64,000 nt of DNA. Origin: Denitrobaculum tricleocarpae. GTDB taxonomy: Bacteria > Pseudomonadota > Alphaproteobacteria > Kiloniellales > Kiloniellaceae. The number at the start of each line of letters is the position of its first letter. The stretch's first letter is position 1. This document shows positions 1-9,027 of the stretch, piece by piece. The stretch spans positions 235,337 to 299,336 of the forward strand of contig NZ_ML660060.1 of NCBI RefSeq assembly GCF_007004665.1, in the 5' to 3' direction. A model generated the notes under the pieces. The model had not been told where the DNA came from. It was given only the letters and a program-made list of their open reading frames with translations, and made no database searches. A program made the translations under genes and the position numbers.

Positions 1-2
1 GA

Positions 3-407
3 TTGGTCAAGGATACGCGCATCGTGCGCAACGCCGTGAAGATCCTGTCCGTGCGCGACAACGCGATTTTTCTGACGGACCTTGCCCGCGAACACGGCAC
101 CGCGGCCAAGTGTCTGGGGAACTGGCCACCCGACGACTACATCGGCCTGCTGGAACTCTTGAAGAAGCGCGGCGGCCGTTTGGGCGGCACAACCGCCCAG
201 TGTTTCCTGCGCCAAATCGGTAAGGACAGCTTTGTGCTTTCCAAAGACGTCGTCACGGCCCTCATCCGTGAGGGTGTCGTGGAGAAGACGCCCGGATCCA
301 AGTCCTCCATGCGCGCGGTGCAGGATGCCTTTAATACCTGGTCCCGGGAGAGTGGGCGGTCACTCACCGAGATCAGCCGGACCCTCGCCATGTCCGTCGA
401 GAGCTAA
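3..407 (+). CDS. DNA-3-methyladenine glycosylase I family, C-terminal part
   Basis: The reading frame is already open at the window edge, and the first possible start (TTG at 3) is probably not the true one, so this is the 3' part of a longer gene. The 134 visible residues match my memory of the C-terminal half of the Tag-type glycosylase that excises 3-methyladenine from DNA: a RIVRN..KI stretch near the start, a GRLGGTTAQCFLR segment near residue 58, and a C-terminal tail with the sequence SGRSLTEISRTLAMSV typical of the longer alphaproteobacterial and pseudomonad versions. It converges on the GlxA-type regulator, and the two genes overlap by about 35 bases at their 3' ends. The family call rests on recalled sequence likeness of the C-terminus only. 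Confidence 0.7.
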   Translation: MVKDTRIVRNAVKILSVRDNAIFLTDLAREHGTAAKCLGNWPPDDYIGLLELLKKRGGRLGGTTAQCFLRQIGKDSFVLSKDVVTALIREGVVEKTPGSKSSMRAVQDAFNTWSRESGRSLTEISRTLAMSVES

Positions 408-1335
408 TCGGAGACTGTCCGAAGTGCTGAACGTAGGCATGAGAGAGCGTAGCTGCGGAGCTGAAGCCACTGCGTGCCGCAATTTCGCTGAGACTCTGAG
501 TTGTCTCCAGCAACAGGCCGCGCGCAAGGCCGAGCCGCAGGTGCAGGTAGTAGCGCTGCGGCGTGGTCTGCAGTTGGTCACGGAAGGAACGCTGCAACTC
601 CCGCTGTGATGTGCCGACCGCCTTCGCGAGTGCACCAAGCTTCAGGGGCGTCTCAAGAGTATCCTGCATGACGGCTATGGCTTCGACCAGCTTCTGCGTC
701 AGGCGCCCTGCGCCGCGCAGGGCCAGACCGGTCTGGGGGTCCTGAGCGGTGAGATGCTGATCGTAGATCAGAACGCCTGCCACATCGAGGGCCTGGGCTT
801 CACCGTAATCCCTCGCGATGACCCGCAACATCAGGTCCAGTGTCGTGGTGGCACCACCCGCCGTGATACGGTTCTTCGCCATGACATAGCGGTCGGGAAC
901 CACTTCGATCTCGAGAAACTCTTCCGTGAAGGCTTCGAGTTCCTGCCAGTGGATGGTGGCCTTGTGACCGTCAAGAAGGCCGGCTGAGGCCAGCAGGTAG
1001 CTTCCGGTGTCCAGGCCCGCCAGAACGCAGCCGGCGCGCGCATGATACTGAAGCTCCTGCTTGAGCCTGCGCGATGCCTGGCGGCGGTAACCGTAACCGG
1101 CGACCACAAAGAGCATATCCGGCTTGCTCAGGCTGCTCAGTTTCTCATCCGCGGCAATGTTCAGACCACTCGAGGTCGTGACCGGTTTGCCGTCCAGGGA
1201 AAGAAGCGACCAGTCGTAGAGCCGGGCTCCCGCGAAGTGATTGGCGGCGCGCAAAGGCTCGACAGCGTTCGCGAGGCAGAGATTGCTGAACTCAGGCAGC
1301 AGAAGAAATGCGTAGTGAAGTGGCTTGATCGGCAT
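373..1335 (-). CDS. GlxA/AraC-family transcriptional regulator, probable carnitine-catabolism regulator
   Basis: A 320-residue regulator with an N-terminal DJ-1/PfpI-like ligand-sensing domain (about residues 7-180, beginning LHYAFLLLPEFSNLCLANAVEPL) and a C-terminal AraC/XylS double helix-turn-helix (about 215-315, with GTSQRELQRSFRDQL and SLSEIAARSGFSSAATLSHAY). This is the architecture of CdhR and GbdR, the activators of carnitine and betaine catabolism. It is divergent from the carnitine cleavage and dehydrogenase genes that start at 1428, and the 92-bp gap holds a pair of direct repeats suited to an AraC-type dimer. A CdhR-like role is therefore likely, but it is inferred from architecture and context; other GlxA-type ligands remain possible. 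Confidence 0.85.
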   Translation of the reverse strand: MPIKPLHYAFLLLPEFSNLCLANAVEPLRAANHFAGARLYDWSLLSLDGKPVTTSSGLNIAADEKLSSLSKPDMLFVVAGYGYRRQASRRLKQELQYHARAGCVLAGLDTGSYLLASAGLLDGHKATIHWQELEAFTEEFLEIEVVPDRYVMAKNRITAGGATTTLDLMLRVIARDYGEAQALDVAGVLIYDQHLTAQDPQTGLALRGAGRLTQKLVEAIAVMQDTLETPLKLGALAKAVGTSQRELQRSFRDQLQTTPQRYYLHLRLGLARGLLLETTQSLSEIAARSGFSSAATLSHAYVQHFGQSPISSRRTWRGSG

Positions 1336-1350
1336 GCTTTGGCGAATTTA

Positions 1351-1379
1351 ATACGATTCAGAATGAAAATCATACGATT
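1351..1379. promoter_or_regulatory. Direct repeats, candidate operator of the GlxA-type regulator
   Basis: The octamer ATACGATT occurs at 1351-1358 and again at 1372-1379, in the same orientation and 21 bp apart, which is two helical turns. It sits in the divergent gap between the regulator (start 1335) and the BKACE gene (start 1428). AraC-family proteins typically bind such direct half-sites; binding by this regulator is an inference. Confidence 0.5.
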
Positions 1380-1427
1380 TTGGATTGAAGCTGCCGCTAT
1401 ATTCGGGAGGCAAGAGGGAGAAAGCTG

Positions 1428-2321
1428 ATGAACTGGGAAGTCTTTGTGACCTGTGCCGTGACCGGCGCTGCGGAATCCGCCGATAAAAGCGAGCATGTGC
1501 CGGTGACGCCGAAGGAAATCGCCGCCGCTGCCATTGAGGCGGCCAAATCGGGTGCTGCCATTGCACATATCCATGTGCGCGATCCCGAAACCGGGCTGGG
1601 TTCCCGCGATCCCGAACTCTTCCGCGAGGTGGTCGAGCGTGTGCGGGAGGCGGACACGGACGTGGTGATCAATCTGACCGCGGGCATGGGCGGCGATGTG
1701 ATCTTCGGCCCCGGTGAAGCCCCACTGCCCCTGAACCCGGAAGGCACCGATATGGTCGGCCCGCTGGAGCGCCTGGCGCATGTTGAGCAGTTACTGCCCG
1801 AGATCTGCACCCTTGATTGCGGGACCATGAATTTCCTGGCCGGCGACTACGTCATGACCAATACACCCTCTATGCTGAGGACCATGGCGCGCCGGGTTCA
1901 GGAGCTGGGTGTGCGGCCGGAGCTGGAAGTCTTCGACAGCGGCCATCTGGTTTTCGTCAAGCATCTCATCTCCGAAGGGCTGCTTGACGACCCGATCATG
2001 ATCCAGCTCTGCATGGGTATTCCCTACGGTGCGCCGGATGACCCCATGACTTTTCAGGCCCTGGTCAACGCCCTGCCCAAGGATGCGGTTTTCTCCGGCT
2101 TTTCCATTGGCCGCATGCAACTGCCCTTCGTGGCGCAGGCCGCGCTCTGCGGCGGCAACGTGCGGGTCGGGCTGGAGGATAATCTCTACCTGTCGCGCGG
2201 CGTAAAAGCGACCAACGGGTCGCTGGTGGAGCGGGCTGTCACCATCCTGGAGGGGATGAACGTCAAGCTGCTGGGACCCGACGAGGTGCGGTCGAAGCTG
2301 AAACTGGTCAAACGCGGCTGA
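1428..2321 (+). CDS. cdhC: BKACE-family enzyme, probable dehydrocarnitine cleavage enzyme
   Basis: A 297-residue beta-keto acid cleavage enzyme (BKACE, formerly DUF849 / 3-keto-5-aminohexanoate cleavage family). The family uses a bound Zn and acetyl-CoA to exchange acyl groups with beta-keto acids. Visible marks are the N-terminal [13 protein letters not shown] strand, the metal-binding [10 protein letters not shown] segment (about residues 46-55), FDSGHL near 167 and [11 protein letters not shown] near 249. The next gene is a carnitine dehydrogenase fused to a thioesterase, so the likely substrate is 3-dehydrocarnitine, giving betainyl-CoA and acetoacetate. The ATG is preceded by GAGGGAG. 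It forms an operon with the next gene, 40 bp away. The exact substrate is inferred from context. Confidence 0.88.
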   Translation: MNWEVFVTCAVTGAAESADKSEHVPVTPKEIAAAAIEAAKSGAAIAHIHVRDPETGLGSRDPELFREVVERVREADTDVVINLTAGMGGDVIFGPGEAPLPLNPEGTDMVGPLERLAHVEQLLPEICTLDCGTMNFLAGDYVMTNTPSMLRTMARRVQELGVRPELEVFDSGHLVFVKHLISEGLLDDPIMIQLCMGIPYGAPDDPMTFQALVNALPKDAVFSGFSIGRMQLPFVAQAALCGGNVRVGLEDNLYLSRGVKATNGSLVERAVTILEGMNVKLLGPDEVRSKLKLVKRG

Positions 2322-2361
2322 AAACCAAAAGAGGCTGACAACCGCCAGGGAGAGATCCGCT

Positions 2362-3846
2362 ATGCGCGAAATTCAGAGAGTCGCCTTAATCGGCGGCGGC
2401 GTCATCGGTGCGGGCTGGGCCGCACGGTTCCTCTTTAACGGTATGGATGTGACCGTCGCCGATCCTGATCCAGAGGCGGAACGCAAGATCGGCGAGGTGA
2501 TCGCCAATGCCCGCCGGGCGCAGAAGAAACTGACCTACAGCTCCGAGATCGCGGAGGGAACCCTCAGGGTGGTCAGTGATATCAAGGAAGCAGTCGGCAA
2601 GGCCGACTTTGTGCAGGAGAGCCTGCCCGAGCGTGAAGACCTGAAGATCGAGGTCCTGGCCCAGGTCAGCCAGGCGGTCGCCTCCGATGTGATCATCGGG
2701 TCCTCCACCTCCGGCCTCTTGCCCAGCCGCCTGCAAAGCAAGATGCAGAACCCGGAGCGGCTGGTTGTCGGGCATCCTTTCAACCCGGTTTATCTGCTAC
2801 CTCTGGTCGAGGTCTGCGGCGGGGATCTGACCTCGGCGCAAAGCAAACAGGATGCCGCGGCGATTTACGAATCACTTGGGATGAAGGCGTTGATCCTGCG
2901 CAAGGAAATAGACGGTTTTTTGGCGGACCGGTTGCTGGAGGCGGTCTGGCGCGAGTCGCTCTGGCTGGTCAATGATGGCATCGCGACGGTCGAGGAGATC
3001 GATGACTCCTTCCGCTACGGCGCAGGGCTGCGCTTCGCGTTCATGGGCTCCTTCCTGACCTACCGGCTTGCCGGGGGCGAGGCGGGCATGCGCCACTTCA
3101 TGGAGCAGTTCGGGCCGGCTTTGAAGCTGCCTTGGACCAAACTCGAAGCGCCTGAACTGACCGACGAGTTGATCCATAAGGTGGTGACCCAATCCGACGC
3201 GCAGGCCGCTGGTGTTTCGATCCGCGATTACGAGCGCAAGCGTGATGATTGCCTGGTCTCGATCCTTCAGAGCCTGCGCAAGAACGATTTTGCCGCCGGT
3301 TCCGTGCTGAAGGACTACGAGGCGAAGCTCTTCGGTCAGGCGCAGGTGCGGGTGATGGCGGCGGACGACGATCTCAGTCAGCCGCTGGTCCTACTGCAGA
3401 CGGCGGTCGATCCTGAGTGGGTCGATTACAACGGACATATGACGGAAAGCCGCTATCTGCAGGTCTTCGGAGAGGCTTCGGATGCCTTCTACCGCTACAT
3501 CGGCGTGGACGCGGCCTATCTGGCGGCGGGGCACAGCTACTACACTGTCGAGACGCACATCATGCATCTGCTTGAAGTCCATGCCGAGGAACCGATCGAG
3601 GTGCAGACGCAGCTTTTAGGGCACGATGAAAAGCGCCTGCGGCTGTTTCACACGATCGTCCGTTGCGAAGACGGCGCGGAGTTGGCGACGGCGGAGCAGA
3701 TGATGCTGCATGTGAATACCAGGGCGCAGAAGGCCTGCGCCGCTTTGCCCGAGGTGCTCGCGCCGGTAAAGGCGATCGCGGAAGCGCATGCCGAACTGGA
3801 GCAGCCCGGTGCAGCCGGCCGGCGTATCAAGGATCTGGCGGGCTAA
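2362..3846 (+). CDS. lcdH: L-carnitine dehydrogenase fused to betainyl-CoA thioesterase
   Basis: A 494-residue bifunctional protein. The N-terminal two thirds is a 3-hydroxyacyl-CoA-dehydrogenase-like NAD enzyme: a Rossmann glycine motif GGGVIGAG at residues 11-18, the SSTSGLLPS and VVGHPFNPVYLLPLVE active-site segments, then a helical C-domain. From about residue 345 a hot-dog thioesterase follows, with VDYNGHMTESRYLQVF carrying the D-Y-N-G-H-M signature. In pseudomonads these are separate CdhA and CdhB proteins; the fused form is known from rhizobia. It would oxidise carnitine to dehydrocarnitine and release glycine betaine from betainyl-CoA made by the neighbouring BKACE enzyme. The RBS is GGGAGAG. 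It converges on the Rieske gene with a 4-bp overlap of the 3' ends. Confidence 0.9.
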   Translation: MREIQRVALIGGGVIGAGWAARFLFNGMDVTVADPDPEAERKIGEVIANARRAQKKLTYSSEIAEGTLRVVSDIKEAVGKADFVQESLPEREDLKIEVLAQVSQAVASDVIIGSSTSGLLPSRLQSKMQNPERLVVGHPFNPVYLLPLVEVCGGDLTSAQSKQDAAAIYESLGMKALILRKEIDGFLADRLLEAVWRESLWLVNDGIATVEEIDDSFRYGAGLRFAFMGSFLTYRLAGGEAGMRHFMEQFGPALKLPWTKLEAPELTDELIHKVVTQSDAQAAGVSIRDYERKRDDCLVSILQSLRKNDFAAGSVLKDYEAKLFGQAQVRVMAADDDLSQPLVLLQTAVDPEWVDYNGHMTESRYLQVFGEASDAFYRYIGVDAAYLAAGHSYYTVETHIMHLLEVHAEEPIEVQTQLLGHDEKRLRLFHTIVRCEDGAELATAEQMMLHVNTRAQKACAALPEVLAPVKAIAEAHAELEQPGAAGRRIKDLAG

Positions 3847-5033
3847 GCCTGGTACCCGCTGTACTGACTCGCGACCCAGGCATGGAAGGCATGGGTCGCG
3901 CTATCCATGACCGGGGAGAGGGTGCCGCCATCGAAATCCGGCGCGTGCCGGCCGCGCTGCATGCCTTCCACCACGCCGATATCCTCGATGAAGATGCCTT
4001 TCCACATTTCGCTGTTGCGCTGGCGCAAATCCTGCCAGGGTGCCTCCGTCATCTCCGGTGAGGTGTAGTAGATCTCGACCCGCTCCAGCGTTCTGTCGTG
4101 AGACAAGGGATCTAGCAGGATTGCGTAAAAGTGATCCTTGTGAATTCCCAGCAGAACATTGGGATAGAGTGCGATGTACTCGGCGCAGGTGGACCATTTT
4201 TCCGGCAGGTTTCTGAAGTGGGCGAAGCTGCGGCCTGAATCGTCGAGCTTCGGATTGTAGACGGTCGTTCCCTGGCCGGAAAACTGGCCCTCCTCAATAA
4301 TGTTGTAGTGATCCTCGAGCCGCGAGTAGCTGTTAAGGCCCGGATGGATCCAGGGCAGATGGTAACTCTCACAGTAGTTCTCGATGGCGAGCTTCCAGTT
4401 GCTCTTCACTGTCAAACTGAAGGAGGACTCCGGGCCACCGTGATAAACCCTTTGCCCTTCGAATTCCGACCAGCGCTCGGTCAGTGTCTTGGTGGCGGTC
4501 TCGAAGCCCGGTGCATCGCCCGAGAGATTGACGAAGATGAGGTCCATCCAGACGGTCGAGCGCACCTCGTAGAGGCCGAGTTCGCTCTTGGTCACGGCGG
4601 GGTGGTCGTTCCGGCCCGGGCCGCCCAGATGCGGAGTTGTCTTGAGTTCACCGTCCAGACTGTAGCACCAGGAGTGATAGGGGCAGCGGATCACGCCGCG
4701 GAAGTTGGCCGGCTCATCGACCAGGATCATGCCCCGGTGGCGGCAGACATTTTGGAAGACCCTGATGCACCCTGTCCTGTCACGCAGGAGCAGCAGCGGA
4801 ATTCCCAGAAAGGTGACCGGTTTGGCATCGCCGGCCTGCGGGATTTCCTTACCGAAGCCGATGCAGGACCAGTTCGGCGAAAATACCCGTTTTTTCTCTT
4901 CCTCGAAGATTGATGCGTCCGTGTAGAAGGCGTTTGGCAAACATCCGCCCTCGGCCACTCGGGTGAGGCCGGGCGCCGGGGGTGAAATCGGGAGCCGGGC
5001 ATGATTCAGATCCGAAGTTTCCGCCAATTTCAT
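3843..5033 (-). CDS. Rieske oxygenase alpha subunit, probable quaternary-amine monooxygenase
   Basis: A 396-residue Rieske non-haem iron oxygenase. The [2Fe-2S] motif is CRHRG...CPYHSW (C-x-H, then C-x2-H), followed by the mononuclear iron site ENYCESYHLPWIHPGL, with the third ligand probably the Asp of FIEDIGVVEGMQRG near the C-terminus. The open frame extends upstream, but ATG at 5033 follows GGGGAGG at 5041-5047 and begins MKLAETSDL, so I use it. Family relatives hydroxylate glycine betaine, carnitine, choline or proline betaine, releasing an N-methyl or N-alkyl group as aldehyde. Next to carnitine-to-betaine genes, betaine demethylation is the simplest guess. No reductase partner is visible in the window. 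Substrate uncertain. Confidence 0.85.
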   Translation of the reverse strand: MKLAETSDLNHARLPISPPAPGLTRVAEGGCLPNAFYTDASIFEEEKKRVFSPNWSCIGFGKEIPQAGDAKPVTFLGIPLLLLRDRTGCIRVFQNVCRHRGMILVDEPANFRGVIRCPYHSWCYSLDGELKTTPHLGGPGRNDHPAVTKSELGLYEVRSTVWMDLIFVNLSGDAPGFETATKTLTERWSEFEGQRVYHGGPESSFSLTVKSNWKLAIENYCESYHLPWIHPGLNSYSRLEDHYNIIEEGQFSGQGTTVYNPKLDDSGRSFAHFRNLPEKWSTCAEYIALYPNVLLGIHKDHFYAILLDPLSHDRTLERVEIYYTSPEMTEAPWQDLRQRNSEMWKGIFIEDIGVVEGMQRGRHAPDFDGGTLSPVMDSATHAFHAWVASQYSGYQA

Positions 5034-5237
5034 GAGTGCCTCCCCTCGTTTCGGTCCGGTTGACGAGCGTGGTCTGTTTTGACTGTTACAGAACGGCAAA
5101 CAAGGCGTCGGGATCAATAGGCCAAATGGTCATGTATCGGATGATCTGAGATCAACAAACGCGACTTCAACTCAATTGAAGCCGCTCAACTGAAGCCGTT
5201 GTCGTCAAGCCTCTCGGCCAGCCCTGTGCTGGGGTAC

Positions 5238-6164
5238 TCAGGACGCGGCTGTTGCACGGCTGGCGGCCTGCTCGGCGGTATGGAGCAGCCAGTCCATGAG
5301 CATCTGAGCGTGTCCGGTCAGATTCCGGCTGGCGTTACTGGTCACGTAAAACGCACCCGGAGCCGTGATCTCAAGCCTGGTGAGACGTGTAAGCTTACCC
5401 GAGTCGAGAAGTGGCTTCACCAGACTGTTCCAGCCCAGCGCTACGCCAAGGTTGTCCTGCGCGGCCTGAAGCGCGATGAAGTAGTTGTTGAAGCGGCGGG
5501 TGTCGAGGTTTTGAGGCGTCTGGCCCTGACGCTGAAACCATTCGGTCCAGTCGGTCCACTCGGGATCAACGCCATCCATAACCAGGAGAGGGAGTCCGGT
5601 GACGCCCTCAAGATCTCTGGTGGGGTGCGCCTGGGCAAAGTCCGGGCCACAAACCGGGTAGATGCGGTCGTCGAAGAGTTTGAGTGCCCGCTCATCCGGC
5701 CAGACGCCTTTGCCGTATCGCACACGGATATCAACTTCCGAGGTCCGCAGCTCATGAGCCCGGTCGGCAATGACATGGTTCAGCGTGATCTCCGGATGGC
5801 TTCGCGCGAAACCGCCCAATCGCGGCATGAGCCAGAGAGAGGCGAAGGCCGTTGTTGCACCGATGGTAACCGACGCGCGGCGTTCCCTGTTCCTGATGTC
5901 CTGGTAGGTCTGAGAGATCTGACTGAAGCCCTGGGCGAGGATGTTGTAGAGCTTGGTGCCCTCCGCTGTCAGAACAACGCCCCGATGAACCCTCTGGAAC
6001 AAAGGCAATCCGATGTCAGCTTCCAGCGCTTTGATCTGCCGGCTGACAGCGCCCGGTGTGACATTGAGTTCATGGGCGGCGCGCTTGAAACTCAAGTGCC
6101 GGGCCGAAGCTTCAAAGGCAGCGAGGCTGGTCAGGGATGGAAGCTCGTAATACTGCCGGGGCAT
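5238..6164 (-). CDS. LysR-family transcriptional regulator (GcvA-like)
   Basis: A 308-residue LysR-type regulator. The winged helix-turn-helix is at residues 8-68 (SLTSLAAFEASARHLSFKRAAHELNVTPGAVSRQIKALE), followed by the periplasmic-binding-protein-like effector domain with the GcvA-subgroup look (RVHRGVVLTAEGTKLY, DIRVRYGKG, VALGWNSLVKPLLDSGKL). It lies downstream of the Rieske gene on the same strand with about 200 bp between them, so it may regulate that gene. No target site was identified. Confidence 0.9.
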   Translation of the reverse strand: MPRQYYELPSLTSLAAFEASARHLSFKRAAHELNVTPGAVSRQIKALEADIGLPLFQRVHRGVVLTAEGTKLYNILAQGFSQISQTYQDIRNRERRASVTIGATTAFASLWLMPRLGGFARSHPEITLNHVIADRAHELRTSEVDIRVRYGKGVWPDERALKLFDDRIYPVCGPDFAQAHPTRDLEGVTGLPLLVMDGVDPEWTDWTEWFQRQGQTPQNLDTRRFNNYFIALQAAQDNLGVALGWNSLVKPLLDSGKLTRLTRLEITAPGAFYVTSNASRNLTGHAQMLMDWLLHTAEQAASRATAAS

Positions 6165-6341
6165 TCTGCGCGGTCTCGTGTTCGTGGCACCGATTTCATC
6201 GTTCGGATCCTGTCATTGGAGGCTCGTTTGGAATTCCGGTCAATAGCCGGATGAAGAGCACCTTGACTTGGGCATTCAGTCCTGCCCCGAACCCGGTTGT
6301 CGCCGCTGTTGCGGGCACTTGGCTTCCCGAGGCCCCGGACA

Positions 6342-7223
6342 TCAGCCGTGGCTCGCGAAGTCCGGTTTCGCGCCGCCGAGGGCAGTGGTGATTTCTGCAG
6401 CCGCTTTGACAATAAGGCCGCCCAAGACCTGCACCCGTTCGTCCGTCAAACGCGCGGTCGGGCCGGACAAGGAGATGGCGGCCAGGGGGTGGCCATATTC
6501 GTCGTAGATAACGGCCGCGACACAGCGCAGCCCGATTGCGTTCTCTTCGTCATCGAAGGCATAGCCCCGCTGCCTTGCCAGACTGAGCGCCTGGCGCAAC
6601 CGCACCGGTGTATCGATTGTCTTTTCGGTGTAGCGGCCGAGGCCCCGGCGTTGGACGATCCTGTTGACCTCCATATCCGGCAGGCCCGAGAGCAGCGCCT
6701 TGCCGACCCCGGAACAGTGAAGGGCCACGCGGCCGCCGGGTTTCGCGATGGCCCGCATCATCTGCCGGCATTCCACCTGTCCCAGATAAATCGCCTCTCC
6801 CTGGTCTTCCACCGCGAGATTGACGGTTTCACCGCTGTCTTCCATCAGGTTGCGCATGTGTGGTCGCGACATGGCGACCAGATCACGCGATCTGACAAAG
6901 GCGTTGCCCACGACAAAAGCCTGCACGCCGACCAGCCAGACGCTGCGCTCCAGATCAAAACGGACAAAGCGTTCTTCCTGCAGGGTGGTCAAGAGCCGGT
7001 GTGTTGTTGAGGGAGCCAGTCCGACTTTCTGGGCGAGATCGCTCAGGCTCAGGCCATAGTCTTCGTCGGTCAAGGCATTCAGAAGTGAAATCGCACGCGC
7101 CAGCGACTGAACCTGGCCGCTGCGGCGGCGGGCTGATCCCTCCTGCTTGGCCGGGCTTTCCTTTGCCGCCGTACCCCGGCTGCGACCTTTACGGCGTTGT
7201 TGGGAAGCTGGGCTCTTCGCCAT
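6342..7223 (-). CDS. IclR-family transcriptional regulator
   Basis: A 293-residue IclR-type regulator. After a basic, low-complexity N-terminus of about 40 residues come the helix-turn-helix (LSLSDLAQKVGLAPSTTHRLLTTLQEERFVRFD) and the effector-binding domain (MSRPHMRNLMEDSGETVNLAVEDQGEAIYLGQVE, CSGVGKALLSGLP, GLRCVAAVIYDEYGHPLAAISLSGP). An upstream in-frame ATG at 7295 exists, but the ATG at 7223 follows ACAGGATCGGGG and leads into the usual family N-terminus. The target is unknown; family members usually control small-acid or aromatic catabolism. Confidence 0.88.
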   Translation of the reverse strand: MAKSPASQQRRKGRSRGTAAKESPAKQEGSARRRSGQVQSLARAISLLNALTDEDYGLSLSDLAQKVGLAPSTTHRLLTTLQEERFVRFDLERSVWLVGVQAFVVGNAFVRSRDLVAMSRPHMRNLMEDSGETVNLAVEDQGEAIYLGQVECRQMMRAIAKPGGRVALHCSGVGKALLSGLPDMEVNRIVQRRGLGRYTEKTIDTPVRLRQALSLARQRGYAFDDEENAIGLRCVAAVIYDEYGHPLAAISLSGPTARLTDERVQVLGGLIVKAAAEITTALGGAKPDFASHG

Positions 7224-7799
7224 CCCCGATCCTGTCTCCGTCCAGTCTGTCTGTTGCAATAGGCATGGTGAGCCCGCGCATACGGCAGTCCGCAAAGCCG
7301 GCTCATGAATAGCGGTATCGTATGACCGGCGCGATTGCCAGAGGTGATTCGTTCACACCACGCAACATCCCCCGATAATCAACATGATTACAGCGACATA
7401 GCTGAAGTGTCTTTGTCGGTTTTGCTTGTAACTGCAAGTAGTAGGCCAGTCACAATCTACTTTTTGGGGTCAAGTTAACTGCGATTTAAGAAAATAAGGC
7501 GAAATTTGTGTGAATTCAGATCGAAGGTTCGAAGTGTAGGGAAACAAATAATTTACTGAAATCTGAAGCGGCGAATCCCGACATGCGTCATCGTTTTTGT
7601 TCTCCACGGATTAACTCTCTGATTTTGCTTAATAAGCGGTCAAGAAACGCGTGTAGGCAAAGCAAGCACTCTACCTCGAGGTGGAACGAACAGGTGGAGT
7701 GGGGGGCAAGCAGAAGCCACTGCGCATAAAGGTTCTTGTTCGCATCACTTGGCAATCATCCACCGAAGCGGGGGGTGAACCAACAATTGGAGATAGTCT
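7224..7799. other. Intergenic region upstream of the binding-protein gene
   Basis: About 575 bp, noticeably more AT-rich than its surroundings between 7380 and 7640, with no credible gene on either strand. It must hold the promoter of the abundant-looking binding protein at 7800 and of the IclR gene. I see no riboswitch signature or strong palindrome. Confidence 0.5.
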
Positions 7800-8960
7800 A
7801 TGAAGAAAATCCTCGTACCTCTCGCGGCAGCCGGCCTTCTCGCCGGTGTTGGCGCTGTAAACGCAGAAACGCCCGGCGTTTCGGCTGACCGCATCATCAT
7901 GGGCCAATCCGCCGCTTTCGGTGGTCCGGCTGCTGCGCTCGGCACCGGCATGAACCATGGCCTGATGGCAGCGTTCCAGGAGATCAACAAGGCCGGTGGC
8001 GTTCATGGCCGTCAGCTGGAAGTCAAGCAGATGGACGATGGCTATGAGCCGGATCGTTCGATCGCCAACACCCGTCAGCTGATCGAGCAGGACAACGTGT
8101 TCGCTCTGATCGGCGCTGTGGGCACGCCGACTTCCAAGGCGACGCAGCCGATTGCAACCGAAGCCGGCGTTCCCTTTATCGGTCCCTTCACCGGTGCAGG
8201 CTTCCTGCGTGACCCGAACAACAGCAACGTGATCAACGTGCGTGCGACCTACGACCAGGAGACTGAGACCTGGATCAAGCACCTGACCGAAGACCTCGGC
8301 ATCAAAAAGGTTGCCATTCTCTATCAGGATGACGGTTTCGGCCGTGTCGGCCTGTCCGGCGTGAAGAAAGCTCTGGAAGCCCGCGGCATGTCGCTGGTTG
8401 CCGAAGGCACTTACAAGCGTAACACCGTCGCCGTGAAATCCGCTTTGCTGGAAATACGTAAGGCCGAGCCGGAAGCGGTTGTGATGGTCGGCGCTTACAA
8501 GCCCCTGGCTGAGTTCGTTAAGCTTTCAAAGAAGCTGAAGATGGATCCGGTTTTCGTGACCATCTCCTTCGTCGGTTCCACCGCGCTTGCCAACGAGCTG
8601 GGCGATCAGGGTGAAGGCGTTGTCATCAGCCAGGTCGTGCCGTTCCCGCAGGACACGACGATCCCGCTGGTTGCCGACTACCACAAAGCTCTGAAGGCCT
8701 ACGATCCTTCGCTGGAGCCTGGCTTCGTGTCGCTCGAGGGCTACATGGTCGGTCGTCTGACGATCATGGCGCTTCAGGAAGCCGGCAAGGAACTCTCGCG
8801 CGAGAACTTCCTGAGCTCGGTTTACGGCACGGGTTCGTTCGATCTGGGTGGTGCCACGCTGAACTACGGCAATGGTGACAACCAGGGCATGGACAACGTC
8901 TTCCTGACGGTGATCCAGCCGGACGGGAGCTTCAAGGCCGTTGAGACCTTGACCCGCTAA
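7800..8960 (+). CDS. Periplasmic binding protein of a branched-chain amino-acid/amide-type ABC transporter
   Basis: A 386-residue Leu/Ile/Val-binding-protein-like (Peripla_BP_6) solute receptor. It has a cleavable signal peptide (MKKILVPLAAAGLLAGVGAVNA, cut before ETPG), then the type I fold with IIMGQSAAFGGPAAALG, the DDGYEPDRSIANTRQLIEQDNVFALIGAVGTPT segment, and VAILYQDDGFGRVGLSGVKKAL. There are no permease or ATPase genes nearby. The next gene is a chemoreceptor, so it may serve as a sensing partner rather than, or as well as, an importer subunit; that is inference from adjacency only. GGAG precedes the ATG and a strong terminator follows. Confidence 0.88.
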   Translation: MKKILVPLAAAGLLAGVGAVNAETPGVSADRIIMGQSAAFGGPAAALGTGMNHGLMAAFQEINKAGGVHGRQLEVKQMDDGYEPDRSIANTRQLIEQDNVFALIGAVGTPTSKATQPIATEAGVPFIGPFTGAGFLRDPNNSNVINVRATYDQETETWIKHLTEDLGIKKVAILYQDDGFGRVGLSGVKKALEARGMSLVAEGTYKRNTVAVKSALLEIRKAEPEAVVMVGAYKPLAEFVKLSKKLKMDPVFVTISFVGSTALANELGDQGEGVVISQVVPFPQDTTIPLVADYHKALKAYDPSLEPGFVSLEGYMVGRLTIMALQEAGKELSRENFLSSVYGTGSFDLGGATLNYGNGDNQGMDNVFLTVIQPDGSFKAVETLTR

Positions 8961-8973
8961 ACCAAAGTGTGTG

Positions 8974-9006
8974 CCCGGGTGACCATTGGGTCACCCGGGT
9001 TTTTTT
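8974..9006 (+). terminator. Rho-independent terminator after the binding-protein gene
   Basis: An 11-bp perfect stem (8974-8984 with 8989-8999, arm CCCGGGTGACC), a 4-nt loop and a run of seven T residues from 9000. It lies 13 bp after the stop codon, which argues that the chemoreceptor gene starting at 9028 has its own promoter or depends on read-through. Confidence 0.92.
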
Positions 9007-9027
9007 CCTGCGAGGTGGAGCTTCAGG

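Noticed and set aside
3843..3846. Overlap of stop codons as a sign of frameshift or gene damage between the carnitine fusion gene and the Rieske gene.
   Set aside because: Both genes are full length with normal ends; a 4-bp convergent overlap is ordinary.
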